Positions 42,781-51,255 of a stretch of DNA of 64,000 bases are shown piece after piece. The notes beneath the pieces were generated by a model. That model saw nothing but the letters and a program-made list of their open reading frames with translations. It searched no databases and was not told the origin of the DNA. Made by a program: the position numbers and the translations under genes. This DNA comes from Ureibacillus yapensis (GTDB lineage: Bacteria > Bacillota > Bacilli > Bacillales_A > Planococcaceae): contig NZ_QWEI01000003.1 of the NCBI RefSeq assembly GCF_003515775.1, positions 248,001-312,000 on the forward strand. Direction: 5' to 3'. How positions within the stretch are numbered: the first letter of the stretch is position 1; the number at the start of each line of letters is the position of its first letter.

Positions 42781-43464
42781 ATTTTAAACGAAAATGAAAT
42801 TTCCAATTTGCAGAAAATGTTGATTGAGCAAAAAAACACGCTGCTCCGTAATATGGGTGAAGATGATGAGTATCTTGAACGAGGCAGTTTGCGTGATTCC
42901 GTTGATGAGTTATCAACCATCGATAACCACCCGGCTGATTTGGCCACCGAGTTATACGAACGCGAAAAAGATATGGCGTTAAAGGTACACGATAATGATG
43001 AATTGACGAAAATCAATGCAGCGTTGGACAAAATAAAAAACGGAACATATGGAGTATGTGAAGTTTGCCAAAAAGATATCCCATATGAGCGACTGGAAGC
43101 CCTGCCGTACACTGCGTTTTGCATTGAACATACAGATGCCCAATCCATTCCAAAGGGCCGGCCGGTGGAAGAACAAGTCATTCTACCGCCCGTTGATAAT
43201 TCCTTTGCCGGAAGGGATGACAAAGATGATATTCACGATAGTGAAGATGTCTTCCAAGTCGTTGCCAAATATGGTACTTCTGAAACGCCTTCCGATTTTG
43301 AAGGGGATTTTGAAAGTTACGATGATTTATATGAAGACCCAGAAGAAATTGCCGTTAATGATGAGTTGGATTCATTCCATATTTCCCAACACGATGCATT
43401 AACCCAGCAAGTTGCCTTGAAGGAAGCCGAACATGCCCGGAAATTTGATTATTTAGAGGAGTAA
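42781..43464 (+). CDS. YteA-like DksA/TraR zinc-finger protein with apparent AUU start
   Basis: A YteA-family protein (227 residues) with the conserved N-terminal helix, DNHPADLATELYEREKDMAL, and a DksA/TraR-type finger region GTYGVCEVCQKDIPYERLEALP followed by CIEH. The C-terminal third is acidic. Alignment to remembered YteA puts the first residue at the ATT codon at 42781, where ILNENEIS parallels MLTKEQLQ. A ribosome site AAGGACGTGAT, one mismatch from perfect, is placed eight bases before that ATT. No ATG is available; the GTG at 42772 lies within the ribosome site. Either AUU is the real start or an ATG was mutated or misread. Confidence 0.75.
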   Translation: MLNENEISNLQKMLIEQKNTLLRNMGEDDEYLERGSLRDSVDELSTIDNHPADLATELYEREKDMALKVHDNDELTKINAALDKIKNGTYGVCEVCQKDIPYERLEALPYTAFCIEHTDAQSIPKGRPVEEQVILPPVDNSFAGRDDKDDIHDSEDVFQVVAKYGTSETPSDFEGDFESYDDLYEDPEEIAVNDELDSFHISQHDALTQQVALKEAEHARKFDYLEE

Positions 43465-43472
43465 CATTCAGC

Positions 43473-43504
43473 AAAGAGGTTGCCTTTGTTAAGGCAGCTT
43501 CTTT
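43473..43504 (+). terminator. Terminator of the YteA-like gene
   Basis: Arms AAAGAGGTTGCCTT / AAGGCAGCTTCTTT (two non-Watson-Crick positions) followed by TTGTTTT. Confidence 0.75.
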
Positions 43505-43596
43505 TTGTTTTAAGTCGAATCTATCAATATTTTATAGTAAGGAACGTAATAGATTGCTATAATATTTCTCATTGGGGTAAAAAGGGGGAAATGTTA

Positions 43597-43995
43597 ATGC
43601 AGAACGTTTCAAAACGGACGATTTTATGGATTGTGCCAATCCTTATTATCGTGGCTTTTTGGTATTATTATGGACCGCAGGAAGAAATCACGGATAATGA
43701 GTATATTACATACATAAAACAATCCAAAATCGGCAGCACTCAAGATCAATATGAACAAGCATTGGATGCTTCCTGCTCAGAGGGAAAATGGGTTTACTTT
43801 AAAACGCAAAAAAACCAGAATGTTGTGGAATTCAAAGGTGCTTGCGAAATTGAAGGAAATCAGCAAGATGTTAATTTGCAGTTTGTTGTAGAAGATGATC
43901 AGAAAAGTTATCAGGTTGGTGTCCTGCTTCTTGATGGCGAACAGCAAACAGAAGAACAGCGAAATGAGTTTTTAAATAGTCTCCCATCCAACTAA
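43597..43995 (+). CDS. Membrane-anchored hypothetical protein (132 aa)
   Basis: Not recognised. One N-terminal membrane helix (TILWIVPILIIVAFWYYYG) followed by an extracytoplasmic domain of about 100 residues with two Cys (LDASCSEGKWVYF; EFKGACEIEG) that could form a disulfide, and an antiparallel beta pattern. The ATG at 43597 is eight bases after GGGGG; the ATG at 43591 is too close to it. It has its own terminator. Confidence 0.7.
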   Translation: MQNVSKRTILWIVPILIIVAFWYYYGPQEEITDNEYITYIKQSKIGSTQDQYEQALDASCSEGKWVYFKTQKNQNVVEFKGACEIEGNQQDVNLQFVVEDDQKSYQVGVLLLDGEQQTEEQRNEFLNSLPSN

Positions 43996-44002
43996 ACAAA
44001 TG

Positions 44003-44032
44003 GTTACCTTATTAGTTTGTCTATAAGGTAAC
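44003..44032 (+). terminator. Terminator of the membrane-anchored protein gene
   Basis: Perfect ten-base arms GTTACCTTAT / ATAAGGTAAC followed by seven T residues. Confidence 0.9.
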
Positions 44033-44113
44033 TTTTTTTCATTGAAAGAGTGGTTGCCGTTCCACCAAGTTTGATATAGTAGAATCGATATTATTTTGAA
44101 AGTAGCTGGTATT

Positions 44114-44986
44114 ATGAATGTGGGCGGTATTGCAAAGTTAACCATCGCTATGGCGATTTTTGGGTCAATCGGGTTTTTCACGATTCATACGGGAGTTCCT
44201 GCTGTAGAGCTGGTATTCGTACGGTGTATCTGCGCTACCATCTTCTTAAGTTTGATGTGGTTTATAACTGGCGGGCATCGGACTGAGATTTGGAGCAAAA
44301 AGGAAGTATTGCAAACCTGCCTTTGCGGAATTTTTCTTGTCTTGAACTGGGTATTTCTTTTTAAAGCCTTTGAAGCGATGTCCATTTCCGTTGCAATCTC
44401 CATCTATAATTTAGCGCCGATTTTTGTATTGATTTTTGGCTCTCTTTTTTTGAAGGAAAAAATGACAATTCGCGCACTTACTGCAACCATTGTATGTTTC
44501 CTCGGAAGTATATTGATAGTCAATATCGAAAACTTTCAATCAATTGAACAATTGGTAGGTTCCGGTTTTGTGTGGGCCATTCTTTCAGCGCTTTGCTATG
44601 CACTAACAATGATTACAAGTAAAACGGTAAAGCAGTTATCACCCTATTCAATGACGTTTATCCAAACCGCAATAGGGATTGCCATGCTTTTACCGTTTAG
44701 CGATTTTACTGTCTTCACCGGACTATCGGTATCCAATTGGTTCTACATACTTGGCACCGGATTAATACATACCGGCTTTGTGTACTATTTATTTTTCGAT
44801 AGTATCCGAAATCTTCCAACCTTTTTGGTGTCCGTCTTGACATTTGTTGATCCTCTTGTTGCAATATTGCTCGATATTTTGATTCTTTCCTTTGTTCCAA
44901 CCTCTTTGCAAGTAGTGGGGATTTTATTGATTTTCGGTGGAATTTTCTTTACGATTCGAAAGCCTTCCAAACAAGCTCATGATTAG
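44114..44986 (+). CDS. EamA/DMT-family transporter
   Basis: A ten-helix drug/metabolite transporter with two EamA repeats (first AMAIFGSIGFFTIHTGVPAV; second SGFVWAILSALCYALTMITS). DMT proteins of this kind export or import amino acids and other small metabolites; the substrate is unknown. The ribosome site is weak for both the ATG at 44114 and a TTG at 44096, so the start is uncertain. A TATAGT element near 44070 may be the -10 of its promoter. Confidence 0.8.
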   Translation: MNVGGIAKLTIAMAIFGSIGFFTIHTGVPAVELVFVRCICATIFLSLMWFITGGHRTEIWSKKEVLQTCLCGIFLVLNWVFLFKAFEAMSISVAISIYNLAPIFVLIFGSLFLKEKMTIRALTATIVCFLGSILIVNIENFQSIEQLVGSGFVWAILSALCYALTMITSKTVKQLSPYSMTFIQTAIGIAMLLPFSDFTVFTGLSVSNWFYILGTGLIHTGFVYYLFFDSIRNLPTFLVSVLTFVDPLVAILLDILILSFVPTSLQVVGILLIFGGIFFTIRKPSKQAHD

Positions 44987-44999
44987 AGATCAAGTTAAA

Positions 45000-45047
45000 A
45001 AGGGTGGCCTTTAAATTGTTGTGCAACAATTTTGAAGGGCCACCCTT
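45000..45047 (+). terminator. Terminator of the EamA gene
   Basis: Arms AAGGGTGGCC / GGCCACCCTT with an inner TTGTTG/CAACAA hairpin, followed by ATTTATT. Confidence 0.8.
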
Positions 45048-45114
45048 ATTTATTATGCGTGGAAAAGAGATAAATTTATCAAAATGAGAGTTGGTCTATC
45101 GTATAAGCGATTTA

Positions 45115-45271
45115 TATTGGACAGCCTCTCTTCCAGTAAAGGGTTACCTGTCCAATTACTTCCATTTATTGAACAACTTGCTCTCGTACCATGCTGTTCC
45201 TGTCCCATAAATAATTATTAATTGGACAAGTTCCTCTCATTCAATGCTACTCCTGTGCAATACCTTATCGT
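45115..45271. repeat. Degenerate 52-bp tandem repeat, copy B (three units)
   Basis: Units start at 45115, 45167 and 45220 (52- and 53-base steps), opening with TATTGGACAG, TATTGAACAA and AATTGGACAA and each containing CCTGTCCAAT or a close variant 33 bases in. It matches the array at 14127-14282. Confidence 0.65.
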
Positions 45272-45282
45272 CGCGCTAGTTC

Positions 45283-46395
45283 CTACCGTTCCGTCATCTG
45301 CTTCCAGACTGACCCTTTTGCGTCTTCGCCTTGTTCGATTCGGGCGATTGCCATTTTCACTTGCAGTTTTACTTCAAATTCCTTGTCATCTTCAGCTTCA
45401 TGCAGGGCGGGAAGGCATTTTTCCGTTCCCGTTTCAAACAGATACATGGCCGCGCGCCATCTCACAAGTTTGTTTTTATCTTTTAACGCTTCCATCATAT
45501 AGGGCTCAAATTCCACAAATCCCAAGTCGCTCATGCAATCTCCTGCCGTGCGGCGAACTGCCCCGCTTTTATCTTTTAAAGCGCGAGCAAGATATGGAAC
45601 CACTGCAACATCTTCAATCATGCCCAAATACACGACCGCTAAGCGGCGGATGGACATTTGCTCATCCTCCAGCGCTTTTTCAAGCAACGGCAAATCTTCC
45701 ACTTCCGGATCCGGCAGCTGATCGAGCAACTGGTATCGTTTTTGCCAGCCTTCTGCCGCGAGATACTGTTCCAGCGTTACTTTTTCGCGTTTTTGAGTTA
45801 CTGTGTTCTTTTTATTGGCACCCTCTATGATTTGAGACACTCGCTCATCTGGATAAGCTGCATATATTTCTTCCAATATACTTTGAGCAATTTCTTCTTT
45901 TTCTCCATAGCGAACGCCAAAATCCACCCATTTACGTTCGAGAAGATAATTATCATCAAACTTGTTGACTTCGATTGACTGGAAGGCTTGCACAAAACGT
46001 TCACCAGCAGAAATCCGATGTTCCGATGACGAGTCAAATACCTTTATTTGGAGCGGTAGACCTCGAAACATTTGAACGTGAACAAAAACCTCGCCAAAAT
46101 GGTCCGGGGCAGCATCTTGTTGCTCAACCGGTTCCCCTTGTTCCCCCAGTGCAATTCGTACACCGGAAAGAAGCGTCTCCCAACTATATTTGGCATTGCG
46201 TTCAACGGCTAAAAAGTCCGCTACGCGATAGACGCCTTTAACTCCTTCAATTTGAAGAATCGCCTGAATTTGCTGGGGAGCATCCTGTTGATTTTCTTTT
46301 GTATAATTAAAAGCCTTTCCAAATGGAAGTTCTTCATCTACAACCACTTTCATCGAGTTCGGACTCGGTGTCGGTTCAATTGTTTTGATTTTCAT
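45283..46395 (-). CDS. ypgR: YpgR/CvfC-like protein: Nfu-N domain plus HEAT repeats
   Basis: A 370-residue protein of the conserved virulence factor C / YpgR family. The N-terminal 90 residues are an Nfu/NifU-N-like scaffold domain (IEPTPSPNSMKVVVDEELPF). The C-terminal half carries HEAT-type repeats (SIRRLAVVYLGMIEDVAVVPYLARALKD; AVRRTAGDCMSDLG; LVRWRAAMYLFETG). Biochemical role unknown. The ATG at 46395 follows GGAGAG. It starts ten bases after the ABC-F gene and is read with it; ypgQ lies 2.6 kb upstream, separated by the inserted ABC-F and a small gene. Confidence 0.85.
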   Translation of the reverse strand: MKIKTIEPTPSPNSMKVVVDEELPFGKAFNYTKENQQDAPQQIQAILQIEGVKGVYRVADFLAVERNAKYSWETLLSGVRIALGEQGEPVEQQDAAPDHFGEVFVHVQMFRGLPLQIKVFDSSSEHRISAGERFVQAFQSIEVNKFDDNYLLERKWVDFGVRYGEKEEIAQSILEEIYAAYPDERVSQIIEGANKKNTVTQKREKVTLEQYLAAEGWQKRYQLLDQLPDPEVEDLPLLEKALEDEQMSIRRLAVVYLGMIEDVAVVPYLARALKDKSGAVRRTAGDCMSDLGFVEFEPYMMEALKDKNKLVRWRAAMYLFETGTEKCLPALHEAEDDKEFEVKLQVKMAIARIEQGEDAKGSVWKQMTER

Positions 46396-46405
46396 AGTAT
46401 CTCTC

Positions 46406-48292
46406 CTATCCATTTACGATGTCGTCAAGATATGTCCATCTCTCAATTAGTCTTTCGTACTCTTTGTTCAGTTCATCCAATTTTTCTGTTAGCTCCTGTA
46501 GCTTTGTATAATCACTGCCCGCCGTTGAAATGCCTTCTTCAGTTGTTTCGATTTCTTGTTCAACTTTGGCAATATCATCAGAAATTGTTTCCCATTCTTT
46601 TTGTTCTTTGAATGAAAGCTTTTTCTTTTCGCTTTTTGCTTTTTGCGGTTTAGGCTTTTCTACTCGAACTTCTTTTGCTTCTTCTTTATCGGCCAGCTGT
46701 TGTTTTGCTAAATAGTCGCTGTAGACATCCAGGCTTTCATGGACATTACCTTGTCCATCCAGTATCCACAATTTCTTGGCGATGCGATCAAGGAAAAATC
46801 GATCATGGGAAATCGTCATTATGACACCCGGGAAGTGCTCGATAAAGTCTTCCAGCACTCCCAATGTTTCGATATCCAAATCATTTGTCGGTTCATCCAA
46901 CAATAATACATTTGGTTGTTCCATTAACAGTTTTAGCAAATGAAGACGTTTGCGTTCCCCACCGGATAATTTTCCAATCGGCGTACCGTGAGTATGTAGG
47001 GGAAATAAAAATCTCTCAAGCATTTGCGCGGCGGAATATCTTATCCCTTCCGCGTCCGTAATGTCATTGGAAGCTTCACGGATATATTCGATCATTCGCT
47101 GATTTTCATTCATCGCAGGCAAGACTTGTTTGAAATGGGCTCTTTTCACTGTCGACCCAACGATCACTTCACCTTCGTCCGCTTCAAGTTCGCCGGCAAT
47201 AATATTCAATAAAGTGGATTTTCCATATCCATTTGCACCAATGATGCCAATTCGGTCCCCTTGCTGCAGCAAGAAATTAAAGTCTTTTAAAATCTCACGA
47301 TTACCAAACGTTTTTGACAATTGCTCGCCTTCGATTACCTTTTTACCAAGGCGTGATGTAGCAAGAGACATTTCCAGGTTAGCATCATTCGAGCCACGCT
47401 CAATTTTGGAATCCAGTTCTTCAAAGCGCTGAATTCTGGCTTTTTGCTTGGTTGTACGAGCTTTGGCGCCCCGGCGAATCCACTTTAACTCCGAGCGATA
47501 GCGGTTTCTGAGCTTATCCTGAGATGCTGCATCCATTTCTTCACGAATGGCTCTTGCCTCAAGATAATCTGCGTAATTTCCGGTATGGCGATACAACGTT
47601 TGATTGGCAAGTTCATAAATGTGTGTGGAAAGTTCATCCAAAAAGTAGCGGTCATGGGTAATGAAAATGACTGCCCCTTTTAGACGCATGACCATCTCCT
47701 GCAGCCATTCCGTGGATTGGACATCCAAGTGGTTCGTCGGTTCATCCAGTAAATACAAATCTGCCGGCTCGATCAAAACTTTTGCCAAGGCTACTCGCTT
47801 TTGTTGGCCGCCTGAAAGATTTTTTACCTGTTGGTCGTATTGATCAATTCCGAGTTTTGTGAGGGCTTGCTTTGCAAGTGCATTCACATCCCATGCTTTT
47901 TCATTATCCATTTGTTGCTGCAAACGGAATAATTGATTTTGCAATTCTTCCGATTCAGGTTTTTGCGCTAAAGCCCTAACTGTCTCCTCATATTGCTTGT
48001 TTAATTGAAGAATCGGTGAATCCCCCGAGAATACTGCCTGCAGAACCGTTTCACCTTCTTGGAACTGAGGTTCCTGCGGCAAATAAGCAATTCGATATTT
48101 ATTGGGATGGTCAAGATTTGCACTGTCCGCTTCCTGCTGACCGGCTAAAATGGATAGCAACGTGGATTTCCCTGTCCCATTGATTCCGATGAGGCCTGCA
48201 CGTTCTCCCTCATAAATGGTAAACTCAATATTCTCAAATAGCGTTTTATCGCCAACGGTTTTTGTTAAATTTGATACGATTAAATGGCTCAT
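46406..48292 (-). CDS. yfmR: ABC-F ribosome-associated ATPase (YfmR/Uup-like)
   Basis: A 628-residue soluble ABC-F protein with two ATPase domains: Walker A GINGTGKST and GANGYGKST, signatures LSGGQQKR and LSGGERKR, Walker B YLLDEPTNHLD and LLLDEPTNDLD. The inter-domain linker is basic (ELKWIRRGAKARTTKQKARI), as in Uup/YfmR, and the protein ends in a coiled coil (about residues 545-625). YfmR acts at the ribosome to relieve stalled elongation. The ATG at 48292 follows AGAAGGA; an ATG at 48334 is unsupported. It is co-transcribed with ypgR. Confidence 0.88.
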   Translation of the reverse strand: MSHLIVSNLTKTVGDKTLFENIEFTIYEGERAGLIGINGTGKSTLLSILAGQQEADSANLDHPNKYRIAYLPQEPQFQEGETVLQAVFSGDSPILQLNKQYEETVRALAQKPESEELQNQLFRLQQQMDNEKAWDVNALAKQALTKLGIDQYDQQVKNLSGGQQKRVALAKVLIEPADLYLLDEPTNHLDVQSTEWLQEMVMRLKGAVIFITHDRYFLDELSTHIYELANQTLYRHTGNYADYLEARAIREEMDAASQDKLRNRYRSELKWIRRGAKARTTKQKARIQRFEELDSKIERGSNDANLEMSLATSRLGKKVIEGEQLSKTFGNREILKDFNFLLQQGDRIGIIGANGYGKSTLLNIIAGELEADEGEVIVGSTVKRAHFKQVLPAMNENQRMIEYIREASNDITDAEGIRYSAAQMLERFLFPLHTHGTPIGKLSGGERKRLHLLKLLMEQPNVLLLDEPTNDLDIETLGVLEDFIEHFPGVIMTISHDRFFLDRIAKKLWILDGQGNVHESLDVYSDYLAKQQLADKEEAKEVRVEKPKPQKAKSEKKKLSFKEQKEWETISDDIAKVEQEIETTEEGISTAGSDYTKLQELTEKLDELNKEYERLIERWTYLDDIVNG

Positions 48293-48484
48293 GAAATTCC
48301 TTCTCTTTCGTTTATTCGCTTTTGCAACATGCAATCATTTGTGAAATATCATAACTAGTCGCAAAGTCAATACTATCAATGATTTAATATAAACTTAATT
48401 ATAAATGATTATGTAAAATAAAGCATTAACCTGGATTCTCTTATCAAAGTTGATGTTTGCAAATTCTTTTTATAGCAAAAAAAA

Positions 48485-48506
48485 GCCACAACCGTTAGAT
48501 TGTGAC
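48485..48506 (-). terminator. Terminator of the 117-residue coiled-coil gene
   Basis: Minus-strand stem GTCACAA / TTGTGGC (one wobble pair) followed by eight T residues. It starts two bases after the stop. Confidence 0.65.
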
Positions 48507-48508
48507 CG

Positions 48509-48862
48509 TTACAATGATTCTTCATCTATTAATTTAAGCCTGATTTTCTCAAGCGTCTGGCAAATGCTGTCCTGCAACTTCATTTGCTGCTTCTTTAACT
48601 CCGCTATTTTTTCTGTATTGACTTCCAGGTTCAAGAGTACTGTGGATTTGCTCCATAACTTAAAGAATTCCATTAAAATCTTGTGCTCACGCTCTATGTC
48701 TTTTGGATACAACAGTTCGGAAGCTTTTATAAGTTGTTTTTCATATTGTTCTGCAGCATTCAATGAACTTACAGCATTACCAGTGATGATACCTTTATTT
48801 ACTTCAATCATTCTCTTTCTGATTTTATCCAATTCCATAAAATAGTTCATTTTGGTTTCCAT
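48509..48862 (-). CDS. Hypothetical helical/coiled-coil protein (117 aa)
   Basis: Not recognised. Almost wholly alpha-helical, with heptad-like segments (LDKIRKRMIEVNKGI; VNTEKIAELKKQQMKLQDSICQTLEKIRLKL) and a central AAEQYEKQLIKASELLYPKDIEREH. No membrane segment. GGAGGG lies eight to nine bases before the ATG at 48862. It separates the ABC-F gene from ypgQ on the same strand. Confidence 0.65.
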   Translation of the reverse strand: METKMNYFMELDKIRKRMIEVNKGIITGNAVSSLNAAEQYEKQLIKASELLYPKDIEREHKILMEFFKLWSKSTVLLNLEVNTEKIAELKKQQMKLQDSICQTLEKIRLKLIDEESL

Positions 48863-48959
48863 TTGCAAATCCCTCCAAAACTATTTTAAATGGTATGGAA
48901 TAATTTGTATGTGCTTTTTTATACAAATAACATTTTATTTTTTTGTTTATCTGTGGAAT

Positions 48960-49580
48960 TTAAGCTTTTCCTTCCCTTTCATTTTTCAGCTGATGCAAAA
49001 AGGTTTCCATAAAGGCGTGGCGTTCTTCCGCCATCTGCTTACCTTTTACTGTTGTCATTAAATCTTTTAATAATAACAGCTTTTCATAGAAATGAGTTAC
49101 GGAAGCCGTGTTTTTCGAACGATATTCTTCCTCGGACATTTCTAGGCGCACCTCTTCCGCATCATCATAAAGTTTGCGCCCCTTTGCACCGCCGTAGGCA
49201 AAGGTCCTCGCAATTCCGACCGCCCCGATTGCATCCAATCTGTCGGCATCGCGCACAATTTTTGCTTCGATCGTCTTCGCAGGAATCTCATTACCACCGT
49301 TAAAAGAGACGCTTTCAATGATTTCTTTAATATGTTGCTTTTGGTCGGCTGAAAGGTTTAAAGAATGGAGCAGGTTGTTTTCCGCTTCTTTATCCTCGCT
49401 GTATTTTTTATCGCTTACATCATGCAAAAGGACCGCAATCCGAACTATTTCTTTGTTTGCATCCGGTTCTGTGGCAAGGATGCTTTCCGCGTTTTGCAAC
49501 ACTCTTTCGATATGCTGAAAATCATGGCTCGCATCGAATTGTTCATATATCCTTTTCACATCTTTAAGTAATTTTTCCAT
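48960..49580 (-). CDS. ypgQ: HD-domain phosphohydrolase YpgQ
   Basis: A 206-residue HD-superfamily metal-dependent phosphohydrolase. The metal ligands are in SHDFQHIERV, LLHDVSDKKY and RDADRLDAIGAVGIAR, matching the YpgQ/YedJ-like group that hydrolyses nucleotides or pyrophosphate bonds; YpgQ is described as a metal-dependent triphosphate pyrophosphohydrolase. I start at the ATG at 49580 after GGGAGTGAT. Part of the conserved ypgR-ypgQ backbone, here separated by two inserted genes. Confidence 0.85.
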   Translation of the reverse strand: MEKLLKDVKRIYEQFDASHDFQHIERVLQNAESILATEPDANKEIVRIAVLLHDVSDKKYSEDKEAENNLLHSLNLSADQKQHIKEIIESVSFNGGNEIPAKTIEAKIVRDADRLDAIGAVGIARTFAYGGAKGRKLYDDAEEVRLEMSEEEYRSKNTASVTHFYEKLLLLKDLMTTVKGKQMAEERHAFMETFLHQLKNEREGKA

Positions 49581-49626
49581 ACTTTTAATCACTCCCAAAC
49601 TCTATTATAGAGGAATTTTATATATC

Positions 49627-49731
49627 TATTTGCGATTTCTCCGCTCTTATTTGCGAAAAAGGCTTCTTTATTTGCGAATTTTCCCAGCCTATTTGCTAAA
49701 TATAATCCTTTATTTGCGGCTGGCAATTTTA
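49627..49731. repeat. Five-unit 21-bp periodic repeat with TATTTGCG core
   Basis: TATTTGCG (TATTTGCT once) occurs at 49627, 49648, 49669, 49690 and 49711, exactly 21 bases apart. The 13-base segments in between are variable but pyrimidine-rich towards the end. It fills the divergent intergenic region between ypgQ and the DoxX gene. Confidence 0.7.
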
Positions 49732-49817
49732 TACAAAACTATTTCGTTCAATCAGTATTATATTTAGACGAGCTTTAATAAGATAGTAGAAACAATATTT
49801 TGTGGGGTGAGTTTCGA

Positions 49818-50246
49818 ATGTACAAATATGAGATTGGGGCATTTTTCCTTAGGGTTGTGCTAGGTGGAATATTCCTAATTCATGGAGTGATCAAATTTCA
49901 GAAAGGCATCTCTGAAACCATCACGAGATTTGCGGAATACGGGATTCCTTATTCCGAATTAGTTGGTTATGGGGTAGCGGGAATTGAACTGCTTGGCGGC
50001 TTCTTTTTGATTATTGGCTTCTCGACCCGTTTTATTGCCAGCTTAATGATTGGAATCATGGCTGGGGCCATCTATTTTGTCAAAGGGGAGCTGGGTTTTC
50101 TGGATGGATTTGAATATAACGCAGCCTTAATTGCAATGTCCCTTTATTTAGTTATTTCGGGAAGCACCATGATGTCTCTCGACAAACTATTTGCTGAAAA
50201 AGAGAAAGAGAAAGTATCAAAAGGGAAAATTCAGTTTCGCAGTTAA
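49818..50246 (+). CDS. DoxX-family membrane protein
   Basis: A 142-residue four-helix membrane protein of the DoxX/YfiD group. Signatures are FLRVVLGGIFLIHGVIKF, the GIELLGGFFLIIGFSTRF segment and a terminal helix ALIAMSLYLVISGS. Members are linked to redox and thiol stress, but no precise reaction is known for this form. The ATG at 49818 follows TGGGGTGAG. Confidence 0.85.
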   Translation: MYKYEIGAFFLRVVLGGIFLIHGVIKFQKGISETITRFAEYGIPYSELVGYGVAGIELLGGFFLIIGFSTRFIASLMIGIMAGAIYFVKGELGFLDGFEYNAALIAMSLYLVISGSTMMSLDKLFAEKEKEKVSKGKIQFRS

Positions 50247-50250
50247 AGAG

Positions 50251-50290
50251 AAACTGTAATTTGAATTGCAATGAATTCAAATTACAGTTT
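50251..50290. terminator. Bidirectional terminator between DoxX gene and rbsK
   Basis: Perfect 17-base arms AAACTGTAATTTGAATT / AATTCAAATTACAGTTT lying between two converging genes. Confidence 0.9.
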
Positions 50291-50294
50291 TTGG

Positions 50295-51173
50295 TTACTT
50301 TATTTTCTTTAATCGCTCATTAACTTCAGATAATTGCGGCATGCCGCCTTGTGCACCGAACTTTTCTACAGAAATTGAAGCTGCCGCATTCGCAAAATGA
50401 ACACTTTCCTCAATCGACTTGCCCCCACATATTGCATGGGCAAATGCACCGTTGAATGTATCGCCAGCACCTGTCGTATCAACGGCGTTCGTCTTGCAAC
50501 ATGGGATTTTGATGATTTCCTCTCCGTTAAAATAAGCCGCCCCTTCTCCACCTAGAGTGACAATAACTTTGTGGGGATATTGCTTTAATACTGTTTCATA
50601 ATCGGAACCGAAAATTTCCTCACATTCCGTTTCATTTGGCGTGAGGTAGGTTACATTGTGAATCCAATCTGCTTTAAAGTTTCGGGCAGGTGCCGGATTC
50701 AATAACACAGGAATTGAGAGCTGCCCACAAATATCCAGTACATAATCAATCGTATCAACCGGAATTTCCAATTGCAGCATTATAAGCTTGCTTGCCTTAA
50801 TTAGCTCAATATTTTGATCAATCATTTCCCGATCAACCTTAAAATTTGCCCCGGGCACCACAATAATTCGATTGTCATTGTTATGTAAAAGAATATTTGC
50901 AATTCCAGTTGCAGTGTTTGTTTTACCCACACCCTCAACCAGGATTTTTTCCTTCGTTAGGTTGTTTAATAGCTCTATTCCAAATGCATCATTCCCGACC
51001 GCGCCAATCATTCCTACAGCACTTCCTAGCCTCGCTGCTGCCACTGCCTGATTGGCTCCTTTTCCGCCGGGAACCGTAGTAAATAAATCCCCAAGCACGG
51101 TTTCGCCTTGTTTGGGGTATATTGCGGTTTTAACCACAAGGTCCATATTTATACTTCCAATTACCGTAATCAT
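50295..51173 (-). CDS. rbsK: Ribokinase (PfkB family)
   Basis: A 292-residue sugar kinase phosphorylating ribose to ribose-5-phosphate. It begins MITVIGSINMDLVVKTAIYP, has the PfkB signature 1 GGKGANQAVAAARLG and signature 2 DTTGAGDTFNGAFA with the catalytic Asp. Start at 51173 is placed after AAAGGGCGA. No rbsR, rbsD or ribose transporter genes adjoin it, so it is an isolated kinase that may serve nucleoside salvage. Confidence 0.92.
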   Translation of the reverse strand: MITVIGSINMDLVVKTAIYPKQGETVLGDLFTTVPGGKGANQAVAAARLGSAVGMIGAVGNDAFGIELLNNLTKEKILVEGVGKTNTATGIANILLHNNDNRIIVVPGANFKVDREMIDQNIELIKASKLIMLQLEIPVDTIDYVLDICGQLSIPVLLNPAPARNFKADWIHNVTYLTPNETECEEIFGSDYETVLKQYPHKVIVTLGGEGAAYFNGEEIIKIPCCKTNAVDTTGAGDTFNGAFAHAICGGKSIEESVHFANAAASISVEKFGAQGGMPQLSEVNERLKKIK

Positions 51174-51255
51174 CAAAATCGCCCTTTCACGTTGTTTCAC
51201 TAACGAAACTATTAAAACATATTATCCACTCACTGTCATAGAAAAATGCAGTTAA

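Noticed and set aside
45222-45830. 202-residue plus-strand frame opposite ypgR
   Set aside because: Antisense to the HEAT-repeat coding region; the start lies within the 52-bp repeat array and the composition is unlike a protein.
49627-49731. Regular 21-bp spacing considered as a CRISPR array
   Set aside because: The core is only 8 bases and the spacers 13 bases; no cas genes nearby.
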